64,000 bases of DNA from Sporolactobacillus shoreicorticis (GTDB taxonomy: Bacteria; Bacillota; Bacilli; Bacillales; Sporolactobacillaceae): assembly GCF_024125445.1 (NCBI RefSeq), contig NZ_JAMXWM010000012.1, positions 1-64,000 of the forward strand, written 5' to 3'. Shown piece by piece: positions 7,786 to 15,043 of the stretch. The notes beneath the pieces are model-generated. The model ran no database searches and was not told the origin of the DNA. It worked only from the letters and a program-made list of their open reading frames with translations. The translations under genes were made by a program, and so were the position numbers. Position 1 is the stretch's first letter, and each line of letters opens with the position of its first letter.

Positions 7786-8775
7786 TTATGGCGAGACAAA
7801 CGGAAGAAAGAAGCTGACGGTTGTTCCCTTTCCCACGACACTGCTCACACAAAATGTGCCTCGGTGATCAGCGATAATTTTTTTGCAAAGTGACAAACCA
7901 ATGCCCGTCCCTCTTGACTTTGTTGTATATAAAGGCTTTCCCATCTGTTTTAGGACATCTGTTTCAACCCCCGGACCGTTATCGATCAGCGCAAAGCGAT
8001 AGCCCTTATCTTCCACACTGCCACGAAACATGATCTTTTTTTCATGAGTGTGTCCGTCAAAAGCCTCAAGTGCATTGCGAAGCAAGTTGATCATGACTTG
8101 TTTAATCTTGTCAAGATCAACTTTGCAAACGTTCTCAGAATAGGAAATGTCATAATCAAAAGTGACTTTATGAACAGCACATTCTGATGACAGAAATGCT
8201 ATGAGTTTCTTGCAAAGCTCATCAGGGTTCATGCGGACAAATGTACTCTTTCTTAAAGACAGGGTAAGAAAGTTTTCCAAAATCGTATACATGCGTTCCA
8301 CTTCTGATAAAATAATCGGCTGAAATTTGTCATACTCTTTCGTATGACCGCACAATTGAATAAAACCTTTAATTATGGTTAAAGGATTTCTTAATTCATG
8401 GGCGAATTCACCAACAAGACGTGACATCATTTGTGTCCGATAACCAACCAGAATTATTTTCCCATCTCTTGAAAAACCATTATATAGAATGCCGAGATCT
8501 TGATCGCTTAATTTATCTCTCAGCAATGCAGAGACAATATCGTCGCTTTTCATGATCGTATTCAAATAATCCTCAGCTTCGACAGCGGTCTGTTCCGTAA
8601 AAAAGTGGAGAAATTGCGGGCCAAATTGATCAACCAATACCTGTCCCTTTTTGTTGCATTCTAATATTCGACCATCAGGGTTCATGCAAAATCGCATCTC
8701 TAAGGATAATTGTTCTTCAAATTGATACTTTTCGGAGACAGAAAGTAAGGAATCTCGGTAAATAATGGTTATCAC
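7786..8775 (-). CDS. soluble orphan sensor histidine kinase (PAS-HisKA-HATPase)
   Basis: There are no membrane segments. Residues 20-115 look like a PAS-type sensor domain. The H-box is EFAHELRNPLTIIKG (phosphoacceptor H126), the N-box VMINLLRNALEA (N234), the G1 box LIDNGPGV (265 onward) and the G2 region TTKSRGTGIGLSL. No response regulator gene adjoins it, which is typical of the sporulation phosphorelay kinases that phosphorylate Spo0F. That role is inference. The start is odd: GTG directly abuts GAGGGA, while an ATT three codons further on would have ideal spacing. Confidence 0.85.
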   Translation of the reverse strand: MITIIYRDSLLSVSEKYQFEEQLSLEMRFCMNPDGRILECNKKGQVLVDQFGPQFLHFFTEQTAVEAEDYLNTIMKSDDIVSALLRDKLSDQDLGILYNGFSRDGKIILVGYRTQMMSRLVGEFAHELRNPLTIIKGFIQLCGHTKEYDKFQPIILSEVERMYTILENFLTLSLRKSTFVRMNPDELCKKLIAFLSSECAVHKVTFDYDISYSENVCKVDLDKIKQVMINLLRNALEAFDGHTHEKKIMFRGSVEDKGYRFALIDNGPGVETDVLKQMGKPLYTTKSRGTGIGLSLCKKIIADHRGTFCVSSVVGKGTTVSFFLPFVSP

Positions 8776-9090
8776 TCCCTCTGCAATAGTAACAACTTTT
8801 TTTCACCATTCCCCAAATGAAAGCATACGATAACGCGCTGTGTCCCTTTCAAGCCGAAAAACAGGTTTCTCTGTTCACCGGAAGAAGATGATACGGACAC
8901 TGTTTTTTATCTTTCTTGATGTCCTTAATTATACTTTAATCATTTACATTGTGACACATTTATTGGCAATTATTGTTAGACAAGTTCCGACATTTTTCAG
9001 AAAAATCAACCGTAACGACCTCGCATTAATTAACGTTTCGAGTCATAGTCTATTCAGTAAATAAAATTCTTGAGTGCAGGGGTGAAGCAT
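8776..9090. other. divergent intergenic region between the kinase and yqfT
   Basis: AT-rich, 315 bases, with no gene. It should hold promoters for both directions, but no consensus pair was convincing. Confidence 0.4.
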
Positions 9091-9354
9091 TTGAATCCAT
9101 TTATTGAACAGCTTGTCATTCAAAAGATGAATCGACTGACTTCTGAGGAACTTTATAAATATGCTGAACAATACGATATTGCAGTAACCAAGCAGCAAAC
9201 TGCGAATATCGCTCGCCGTGTGCAAAATCAAAACATTAATCCGTTTCAGCCGCAGGGACAAAAAAGGCTTCGAAAAATTTTGGATGAAGAAATCGGTGCG
9301 ACACTTGCTGCACGTCTTGAGCAGCAATTCGAGCAATTGGCAAAAAATTTATAA
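9091..9354 (+). CDS. yqfT: YqfT-like protein (DUF2624 type)
   Basis: A small, all-helical, charged cytosolic protein of 87 residues, NPFIEQLVIQKMNRLTSEEL to the C-terminus, matching the layout of B. subtilis YqfT, which adjoins the endonuclease IV gene as here. The TTG at 9091 is chosen because AGGGGTGA lies six bases upstream. An in-frame TTG at 9070 has no binding site. Function is unknown. A shared bidirectional terminator separates it from nfo. Confidence 0.7.
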   Translation: MNPFIEQLVIQKMNRLTSEELYKYAEQYDIAVTKQQTANIARRVQNQNINPFQPQGQKRLRKILDEEIGATLAARLEQQFEQLAKNL

Positions 9355-9362
9355 TCCTGCAT

Positions 9363-9405
9363 AAAAATTCCGAAGTTCTTTTAACAAGGGCTTCGGAATT
9401 TTTCT
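9363..9405. terminator. bidirectional terminator between yqfT and nfo
   Basis: AAAAATTCCGAAG and CTTCGGAATTTTT flank a 15-base loop. The gene ends converge here. Confidence 0.9.
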
Positions 9406-9422
9406 TAAACAGTTGGCAATCA

Positions 9423-10319
9423 TTAATTGCCGGTTTCAATATCATGAATTAATGATTCATTAAATTTCTGCGTTTTAAACATATTGATTTCATATTTATA
9501 AGGCGGTTTTTTATTTTTCTTGTCCGCACCGACATAAGGTGTTTCCAAAATTTTAGGCAACACCTCAAACTGCGGATGGTGCACAATATAATTAAGTGCA
9601 TGAAAACCAATCGTACCAAGTCCTATATTTTCATGACGGTCTTTACGCGATCCCTCAGCGTTCTTACTGTCATTCACATGCACGACTTTAATCCGATCAA
9701 CGCCAACGATTTGATCAAACTTGCTAAGCACTCCGTCAAAATCTTCTGCAATCGGATAACCTGCATCATTTGTATGGCATGTATCGAAACAAATGGAAAG
9801 TTTTTCATTCAAATGCACCCCATCGATGATTCGGGCAAGATGCTCAAAGTGGAATCCACATTCACTGCCCTTGCCTGCCATTGTTTCTAGGGCGATCTGC
9901 ACGGTATCCCGTGCTTCAAGAACTTCGTTTAACCCCTCAACAATTTTATTAATCCCCGCATTGACACCGGCACCGACGTGTGCACCAGGATGCAGAACAA
10001 TTTGTTTTGCACCGAGTGCTTCCGCACGATCAATTTCTTTACGCAGAAATGAAACACCGAGCGCAAATGTTTCCGGCTTCACCGTATTTGCTATATTTAT
10101 GATATACGGAGCATGAACGACGACTTCTCCCACGCCGTTTTCCTCCATATGTTTTTTGCCGGCCTCAATATTTAACTTCTCAATCGGCTTTCTGACCGTA
10201 TTTTGCGGTGCGCCGGTATAAATCATCATAACATTTTCTCCGAACGACACAGCCTCTTCACTGGCGCCAAGAAGCATCTTAGCACCGGACATATGAACAT
10301 GTGATCCAATTTTCAGCAC
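9423..10319 (-). CDS. nfo: endonuclease IV (AP endonuclease)
   Basis: A trinuclear-zinc AP endonuclease of base-excision repair that cleaves 5' of abasic sites. The TIM barrel carries family ligand motifs such as [49 protein letters not shown] and DRHENIG. The length of about 298 residues is normal. The GTG at 10319 is preferred because GGAGGGGG lies six bases upstream; the TTG two codons earlier abuts it. The enzyme also protects dormant and germinating spores in B. subtilis. Confidence 0.95.
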   Translation of the reverse strand: MLKIGSHVHMSGAKMLLGASEEAVSFGENVMMIYTGAPQNTVRKPIEKLNIEAGKKHMEENGVGEVVVHAPYIINIANTVKPETFALGVSFLRKEIDRAEALGAKQIVLHPGAHVGAGVNAGINKIVEGLNEVLEARDTVQIALETMAGKGSECGFHFEHLARIIDGVHLNEKLSICFDTCHTNDAGYPIAEDFDGVLSKFDQIVGVDRIKVVHVNDSKNAEGSRKDRHENIGLGTIGFHALNYIVHHPQFEVLPKILETPYVGADKKNKKPPYKYEINMFKTQKFNESLIHDIETGN

Positions 10320-10398
10320 AGACAACCCCCTCCTATACCTTGCTATTTTACCATAGATGCTGCTTTACATGCTCTGCAAAGGAATTCCCGCATTTGTC

Positions 10399-10425
10399 AC
10401 CGAATAGGCGCCGCAACATAAACTA
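10399..10425 (+). promoter_or_regulatory. candidate sigma-K promoter for yqfQ
   Basis: ACC at 10399 and ACATAAACTA (CATA at 10417) fit the sigma-K pattern AC-N16-CATAnnnTA. It lies about 110 bases before the yqfQ start. This rests on a short consensus, so it is tentative. Confidence 0.35.
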
Positions 10426-10535
10426 AATTATCAACGAGTATCTTACCTTTTATCAACAGATTTAAATGGACAGATCTATGATTTTAAAACTTAAGGATGC
10501 ATCATAATCTCCGTAAAAGAAAGGAAGGATTTAAC

Positions 10536-11141
10536 ATGCCACCGTTTGAGCATGGGCACACGCAGCCATTCTACCGGAATTCGCCACCGACCAATACCCT
10601 ACCCATGACTCCAACACGCGGCTTTCCACCAATTTTTCCAAGAATGCCAGCACAACCACCACCGGCTCCCGCTCCCCTGCCTGCGTCTCAAGGAACAGGT
10701 GGTCTTGGCGGATTCATTGCTTCATTTCTTTCACAAAACACAGCCGGCACAACAGGAAATCTGAATTTGCCTGGAATAATCACGAACGCTCAAAAAGCGA
10801 TTCAGACAGCTCAAACCGTTCTGCCAATGATTCAACAGTTCGGTCCGCTCGTTAAGAACGCTCCGGCCATCTTAAGTGCGCTGAAGGGGATGCAGGGAGA
10901 AACAGAGAAGACCGAAAAGGATAAATCGGACACTACAGAAAAAACGAACTCGTCTGCTGCCTCCGATAAGAACTCAGATAATCATTCAGACAGTTCAGTC
11001 CATAGCTCAGAAAAAATAAATAACAAAAACACAAAAAGTGAGCAGAGTGCATCCGGTTCAAGCAAAAACAATATCTCTGATTCTTTATTGAACAGTGACC
11101 GTTTGCCCACCAAACCATCTGTACCGCGAATGTATATTTAA
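10536..11141 (+). CDS. yqfQ: YqfQ/VrrA-like proline-rich protein
   Basis: The N-terminal third is rich in Pro, Met, Phe and Asn (PPFEHGHTQPFYRN onward, with a PPPAPAPLPA run). A glycine-rich segment leads to a hydrophobic, probably helical core (about 75-120: NLPGIITNAQKAIQTAQTVL, then FGPLVKNAPAILSALKG). A low-complexity Ser/Lys/Asp/Asn tail follows. This matches the YqfQ/VrrA family, which is near ispH in B. subtilis and linked to spores there. The ATG at 10536 follows AAAGGAAGG. Function is unknown; a spore surface or coat association is plausible. Confidence 0.7.
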   Translation: MPPFEHGHTQPFYRNSPPTNTLPMTPTRGFPPIFPRMPAQPPPAPAPLPASQGTGGLGGFIASFLSQNTAGTTGNLNLPGIITNAQKAIQTAQTVLPMIQQFGPLVKNAPAILSALKGMQGETEKTEKDKSDTTEKTNSSAASDKNSDNHSDSSVHSSEKINNKNTKSEQSASGSSKNNISDSLLNSDRLPTKPSVPRMYI

Positions 11142-11155
11142 CGGCTGCGAATTCA

Positions 11156-11184
11156 TTGTGTTCCCACCCCACCTCATTTATAAT
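11156..11184 (+). promoter_or_regulatory. sigma-A promoter of ispH
   Basis: TTGTGT (11156-11161) and a perfect -10 TATAAT (11179-11184) are separated by 17 bases and end 50 bases before the ispH ATG. Confidence 0.65.
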
Positions 11185-11233
11185 AATTGAGTAAATCCAA
11201 TTACTGCGTGTAGTGCAGAACGGGGAGAATGAC

Positions 11234-12196
11234 ATGGACGTTATTAAAGTCTCGCCGCGAGGCTATTGCTACGGTGTTGTCGGCGCTCTGGTCATCGCGA
11301 GGAAAGCAGCGATGAATCCGGATTTGCCAAGGCCGATCTATATACTTGGAATGATTGTGCATAATCAACATGTCACTGAGGCACTAAAGGAAGATGGAGT
11401 AATCACGCTGGATGTGCGCGGTAAGAGACGCACTGAACTGCTTGATGAAATCGACCATGGTACGGTTATTTTTACGGCTCACGGAGTTTCACCCGAAGTG
11501 CGGCAGTTAGCAGAACAAAAAGGACTTACTTCAATTGACGCGACATGTCCTGATGTAACAAAGACACATACATTGATTAAGGTAAAGAAAAAAGAGGGCT
11601 ATCACGTAATCTATATTGGTAAAAAAGGGCACCCTGAGCCTGAAGGAGCACTTGGCGTCGCTCCGGATCGTGTTCATCTTGTTGAAAGCATTGAGGACGT
11701 TGATCAGCTCCAGCTCGATACGGACAAGATTCTGATCACTAACCAAACGACAATGAGTCAATGGGACGTCATGGATCTGATGAATTATATTAAAGCCAAA
11801 TACCCGCAGGCGGAAAATTGCAACGAAATTTGCCAGGCAACGCAAACACGTCAGGAGGCGGTTGCAACACAAGCAAAAGAGGCCGATCTGCTGATCGTCG
11901 TCGGCGATCCGCGAAGTAATAACTCAAACCGTCTCGCTCAGGTATCAAAAGAAATTGCAAAGACCCGTTCCTATCGGATTGCTGACTTATCGGAGCTCAA
12001 GCTTGAATGGTTGAATGGCGTGCAAAAAGTTGCTGTTACAGCCGGTGCCTCAACACCCACGCAACTAACTAAGGAAGTGATTCTTTTCCTTGATCAATAT
12101 GATCCGAAAGATCCAGAAACATGGTCTACCGAAAGCCGAGCGGCAAAAAATAAAAATATTTTACCAAAGATTAAAGTAAAAACCAGGAAAAGTTAA
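11234..12196 (+). CDS. ispH: 4-hydroxy-3-methylbut-2-enyl diphosphate reductase (LytB)
   Basis: The last MEP-pathway enzyme, an iron-sulfur protein that turns HMBPP into IPP and DMAPP in the cytosol. Cluster cysteines are C12 (GYCYGVV), C105 (DATCPDVTK) and C200 ([10 protein letters not shown]). Other family motifs are [23 protein letters not shown] and TAGASTP. The ATG at 11234 has GGGGAG seven bases upstream; a GTG at 11213 lies before that binding site and is unlikely. The corresponding B. subtilis gene is next to yqfQ, as here. Confidence 0.96.
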   Translation: MDVIKVSPRGYCYGVVGALVIARKAAMNPDLPRPIYILGMIVHNQHVTEALKEDGVITLDVRGKRRTELLDEIDHGTVIFTAHGVSPEVRQLAEQKGLTSIDATCPDVTKTHTLIKVKKKEGYHVIYIGKKGHPEPEGALGVAPDRVHLVESIEDVDQLQLDTDKILITNQTTMSQWDVMDLMNYIKAKYPQAENCNEICQATQTRQEAVATQAKEADLLIVVGDPRSNNSNRLAQVSKEIAKTRSYRIADLSELKLEWLNGVQKVAVTAGASTPTQLTKEVILFLDQYDPKDPETWSTESRAAKNKNILPKIKVKTRKS

Positions 12197-12414
12197 TCAG
12201 ACTCATCTGCTTTGTTTGCCTCCCGGCACCCAAATGAATCACTCTTTTCATAGAAAAGAGACCATTATCCCACCTGCCGCCGCGATGAGCCCCCCCACTG
12301 CTCTGCTAAACGAACTAATCCTGTGCATTGTTGGGTAGGTAATAGGTGGATTGGCTTCAAAATCTAACGATCTGATGCAGTTGGATACTGCGTGCTGATC
12401 CCATACGTATCCGT

Positions 12415-13167
12415 TTAGTTAGTCTGCAGTTGATTCAGGATTTGTTCCAAAAACCCCACTTCGATCTGCCCGGGAGCAGAAGCTTGATCTACACTGCCGA
12501 ATGTAACCGCCGATCCGGTAACCGAACCGCTGATTCTTGACAGTTTGCCTAAAGCTCCCATGGACATCGTAATAACTGGAACCGTCATTGCTTCACTCGC
12601 TTTTAAGGTTGCATTCATCAAGACCAGCACATCCGCCGGCGAGCAGGGCATTACCGCAATTTTTGCGATATCCGCGTCTTCGGCCTCCATTTTTTTCAAG
12701 GTCGAAATGATGACAGACTCAGGCGGGGTATCTGAAAAATGGTGTGCACTGAAAATGACCTTTCTCCCCATTTCATGTAACCGGTTAACTAAACTCCTTC
12801 GCGTCTCGGCGGGACGAGAAAGCTCCAAATCGAATGCGTCTGCCAGTCTCCGTTTCGCCAGTGTTATATACAGTTGAAAATATTCCTCTTCTCCAATTGA
12901 TTGTTTTCCTCCTTCATTCACGCTTCTGAATGTGACGAGCAGAGGAATTTGCCCCAGCACAACTTGAAGCTGGCCTGCAGTATTCAGAAGATCAGTCAAA
13001 GAACTGTTTTTCATAAAGTCAATGCGCCACTCAATAAAATCAACCGGACCTGCAAGAATCTGTTCAGCCGAGTTCACCACTTCTTCTTTTGTAGTGGCGG
13101 TGATCGGCACACAGATTTTCTGACGACCGGATCCGATCGTCAGTTTTTTTAATAGGACAGCATTCAT
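12415..13167 (-). CDS. aroD: 3-dehydroquinate dehydratase, type I
   Basis: A class I (Schiff-base) dehydroquinase, step three of the shikimate pathway, converting 3-dehydroquinate to 3-dehydroshikimate. The general-base histidine lies in FSAHHFSDTPP and the Schiff-base lysine in DIAKIAVMP; IEWRIDFM and LVTFRSVNEGG are substrate-site motifs. The length of 250 residues is typical. It diverges from the aroF-aroB operon, so step three sits back to back with steps one and two; aroE (step four) is at 57 kb. The ATG has GAAGGA upstream. Confidence 0.94.
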   Translation of the reverse strand: MNAVLLKKLTIGSGRQKICVPITATTKEEVVNSAEQILAGPVDFIEWRIDFMKNSSLTDLLNTAGQLQVVLGQIPLLVTFRSVNEGGKQSIGEEEYFQLYITLAKRRLADAFDLELSRPAETRRSLVNRLHEMGRKVIFSAHHFSDTPPESVIISTLKKMEAEDADIAKIAVMPCSPADVLVLMNATLKASEAMTVPVITMSMGALGKLSRISGSVTGSAVTFGSVDQASAPGQIEVGFLEQILNQLQTN

Positions 13168-13269
13168 CGTTTTCCTTCTTTTCCATTTTTTATCGAGAGC
13201 GTAGCACGCAATCTGAACTCTGTCAATCAGAAGCGGTCAATCTATTGAATGGTAATTTTTGAATTTATC

Positions 13270-13298
13270 TTGACATTCATCATACAAATTGTTATTGT
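13270..13298 (+). promoter_or_regulatory. sigma-A promoter of the aro operon leader
   Basis: A perfect -35 TTGACA (13270-13275), a 17-base spacer and a -10 TATTGT (13293-13298). The transcript would start near 13305, about 25 bases before the leader-peptide ATG and about 735 bases before aroF. Confidence 0.6.
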
Positions 13299-13330
13299 AA
13301 TTCACACCAACTGGTTTAGGAGTTTTTAAA

Positions 13331-13396
13331 ATGATGATAAAACGGAAAAGTTGTTTTCAAAACAATCGATACGATTACTTTGGCTGGTTTAGTTAG
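13331..13396 (+). CDS. aromatic-rich leader peptide, 21 residues
   Basis: A short frame starts ATG ATG, eight bases after TTTAGGAG, and stops with TAG at 13394-13396. It encodes a basic start followed by NNRYDYFGWFS, so six of 21 residues are Phe, Tyr or Trp and five of them fall in the last eight. That composition, the ribosome binding site and the position before a DAHP synthase fit an attenuator peptide whose translation senses charged aromatic tRNAs. I do not know of a described homologue. The codons for Tyr, Phe, Gly and Trp lie inside an 11-bp RNA stem with 13448-13458. Confidence 0.7.
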   Translation: MMIKRKSCFQNNRYDYFGWFS

Positions 13397-13530
13397 TGTT
13401 TGTATCCGCGAGTCACGCAGATGCAAACACTTCCGTTTGCATCTGTGCCGGCCAAAGTTGTTTTTCATGTATTAAAAAAACAAGCCGCATAGATGTTGTC
13501 CGATTCAAGGTCAATAAACTGTGTGGCTTT
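13377..13530 (+). promoter_or_regulatory. competing RNA stems of the aro operon leader
   Basis: Base-pairing read by eye gives these stems. (a) 13377-13387 with 13448-13458, 11 bp, sequestering the leader-peptide codons. (b) 13396-13406 with 13420-13430, 11 bp with one G-U. (c) 13418-13428 with 13435-13445, 11 perfect bp and a six-base loop. (d) About 13440-13452 with 13484-13495, with one bulge. (e) 13482-13492 with 13519-13529, 11 bp with two G-U. Stems b and c share a strand, as do a and d, c and d, and d and e, so ribosome position on the leader frame could choose between folds. Folding energies were not computed. Confidence 0.55.
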
Positions 13531-13561
13531 TCCTATTTCCGGTGAATGATCCCGAAGAGAG

Positions 13562-13595
13562 TCCCGCGGTTTACTGATAACCGCGGGATTTTTTT
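13562..13595 (+). terminator. intrinsic terminator ahead of the tkt remnant and aroF
   Basis: TCCCGCGGTT (13562-13571) pairs perfectly with AACCGCGGGA (13579-13588) around a seven-base loop and is followed by seven T. It lies inside the leader, between promoter and genes, so it should cut off the operon unless bypassed. Confidence 0.9.
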
Positions 13596-13645
13596 CAGTT
13601 CATACAGTTGTTTTTCCCCCAAAAACAGGAAGGAGTGAAGGAGGT

Positions 13646-13997
13646 ATGAAAATCAATTTGATCGATCAATTATGTGTCAATGCTGAGCTGTGACTGTATT
13701 GAGCGAGCGGGATCGGGACATCCGAGGCCAGCGCTCGGGGCTGCTCCAATGGCTTACATTTTGTGGCGCAATCATCTGCGCCTGAACCCGGAAGACCCAA
13801 AATGGTTTAACCGCGACCGATTTGTTCTGTCGGCAGGCCACGGATCAGCCATCCAACTTGGAGCATATCCATTCGGAGCCAGCGGTTCGGCAGCCAAACT
13901 TCTGCAAGCCTACGGATTTACCGAAAATTATATAGTCAATCAGTATTTGCAACTCGCTGATTCTGTATCTCCATCGATCAAAAGCAGGAACAATTAG
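13646..13997 (+). pseudogene. tkt: transketolase remnant (large internal deletion plus frameshift)
   Basis: Transketolase supplies erythrose 4-phosphate, a substrate of DAHP synthase. An ATG at 13646 behind GGAGG opens a frame like a transketolase start (NLIDQLCVN), but it stops at 13691-13693. The +1 frame from about 13674 continues with [20 protein letters not shown] and [18 protein letters not shown], which are transketolase N-terminal motifs. It then jumps to [20 protein letters not shown], which is the family's extreme C-terminus. Roughly 550-570 codons are missing, including the thiamine diphosphate and transketolase-C domains. The remnant cannot be an active enzyme, but its frame still runs to within 45 bases of aroF. 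Confidence 0.85.
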
Positions 13998-14039
13998 TGT
14001 CAAAGATATTCAAAACCATTTTAAAGTGAGGTAAATTAT

Positions 14040-15041
14040 ATGATCATCACGTTTAAACAAACAGTCACACCGGAAATACAACAGGCATTCCATTCAAAAT
14101 TCAGAAACCTGCGTAAGCAAGTATTTATGTCCGGCCTGCGAATGGCGGTTGTCGGTCTTGATCAATATCGGTTTACAGATCATGAATCTGAGGTCATTGA
14201 ACAAATCATTTCGGAAACGCCGTCTTATGTTCAGGCAAGCCGCAACTTTCATCCTGCCGACAGCACTGTTCAGCTGCCTCACTCAAAAATCGGTGCCAAC
14301 GCCTTTACAATCATGGCCGGTCCATGTTCTGTTGAGTCGGAGGATCATATTCGGCGTATGGCTGAGATTGCCCGCCTTGGCGGTGCATCCGTTCTACGTG
14401 GCGGAGCATTTAAACCGCGAACCTCGCCCTACACCTTCCAAGGTCTGGGTGAAAAAGGACTGCGCTACCTGCGCAAAGCTGCGGATGAAAATGGAATGGA
14501 TGTCATTACCGAAGTTATGGATGAAACCCATGTGCCGCTCGTTGCGGAATACACGGATGTAATGCAGATCGGTGCAAGGAATATGCAAAACTTTTCTTTA
14601 TTAAAAGCCGTGGGAAAGACCGCTATTCCAGTTGCACTCAAACGCGGGATGGCCGCTTCCATTGACGACCTTCTGAATGCATCTGAGTATATTGCCAGCA
14701 ACGGCAATACTGATATTATTTTAATTGAACGCGGAATCCGGACTTTCGATCACAAATACACCAGAAATACTTTTGATGTGGCGGCTGTTCCAGTCCTGCA
14801 GAAACTGACACACTATCCAGTCATTGTTGATCCGAGTCATGCCGTCGGTTTTAGAGACTTGGTCGCTCCCGCCGCATACGCCGGCACTGCCGCCGGCGCC
14901 AGTGGTATCATCGTTGAAATTCATGACCGTCCGGAAAAGGCCGTGTCCGACGGTCCGCAAGCGCTCAAACCTGATGACTACCTCACCATGGCAAAATGTA
15001 TTGCCGCACTTCGGAAATGCATGGAATCATGGGAGGACTAA
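14040..15041 (+). CDS. aroF: DAHP synthase with N-terminal regulatory domain
   Basis: 3-Deoxy-7-phosphoheptulonate synthase condenses PEP with erythrose 4-phosphate, the first committed step of aromatic synthesis. Residues 1-70 form the ferredoxin-like domain of type I-beta enzymes such as that of Thermotoga, where it gives Tyr/Phe feedback inhibition. The KDO8P/DAHP barrel follows, with GPCSVES (94-100), LRGGAFKPRTSPY, QIGARNMQNF, LKRGMAASIDD and DPSHAVGFRD. The 333-residue length fits. AAGTGAGGT lies before the ATG. aroB begins two bases after its stop, so the two are co-translated. Alternative symbols are aroA or aroG. Confidence 0.95.
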   Translation: MIITFKQTVTPEIQQAFHSKFRNLRKQVFMSGLRMAVVGLDQYRFTDHESEVIEQIISETPSYVQASRNFHPADSTVQLPHSKIGANAFTIMAGPCSVESEDHIRRMAEIARLGGASVLRGGAFKPRTSPYTFQGLGEKGLRYLRKAADENGMDVITEVMDETHVPLVAEYTDVMQIGARNMQNFSLLKAVGKTAIPVALKRGMAASIDDLLNASEYIASNGNTDIILIERGIRTFDHKYTRNTFDVAAVPVLQKLTHYPVIVDPSHAVGFRDLVAPAAYAGTAAGASGIIVEIHDRPEKAVSDGPQALKPDDYLTMAKCIAALRKCMESWED

Positions 15042-15043
15042 CC

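Noticed and set aside
12197-12414. Possible regulatory RNA between ispH and aroD
   Set aside because: Only a weak eight-bp hairpin (CTCTTTTC/GAAAAGAG near 12242-12261) and a run of C were seen; no recognisable RNA class or gene.
13300-13600. T-box riboswitch upstream of the aro genes
   Set aside because: The GTCCCGCGGTTT stretch looks T-box-like at first sight, but it is one arm of the terminator stem. No AGGGTGGNACCGCG motif or recognisable specifier stem was found, and the translated leader frame explains the region better.
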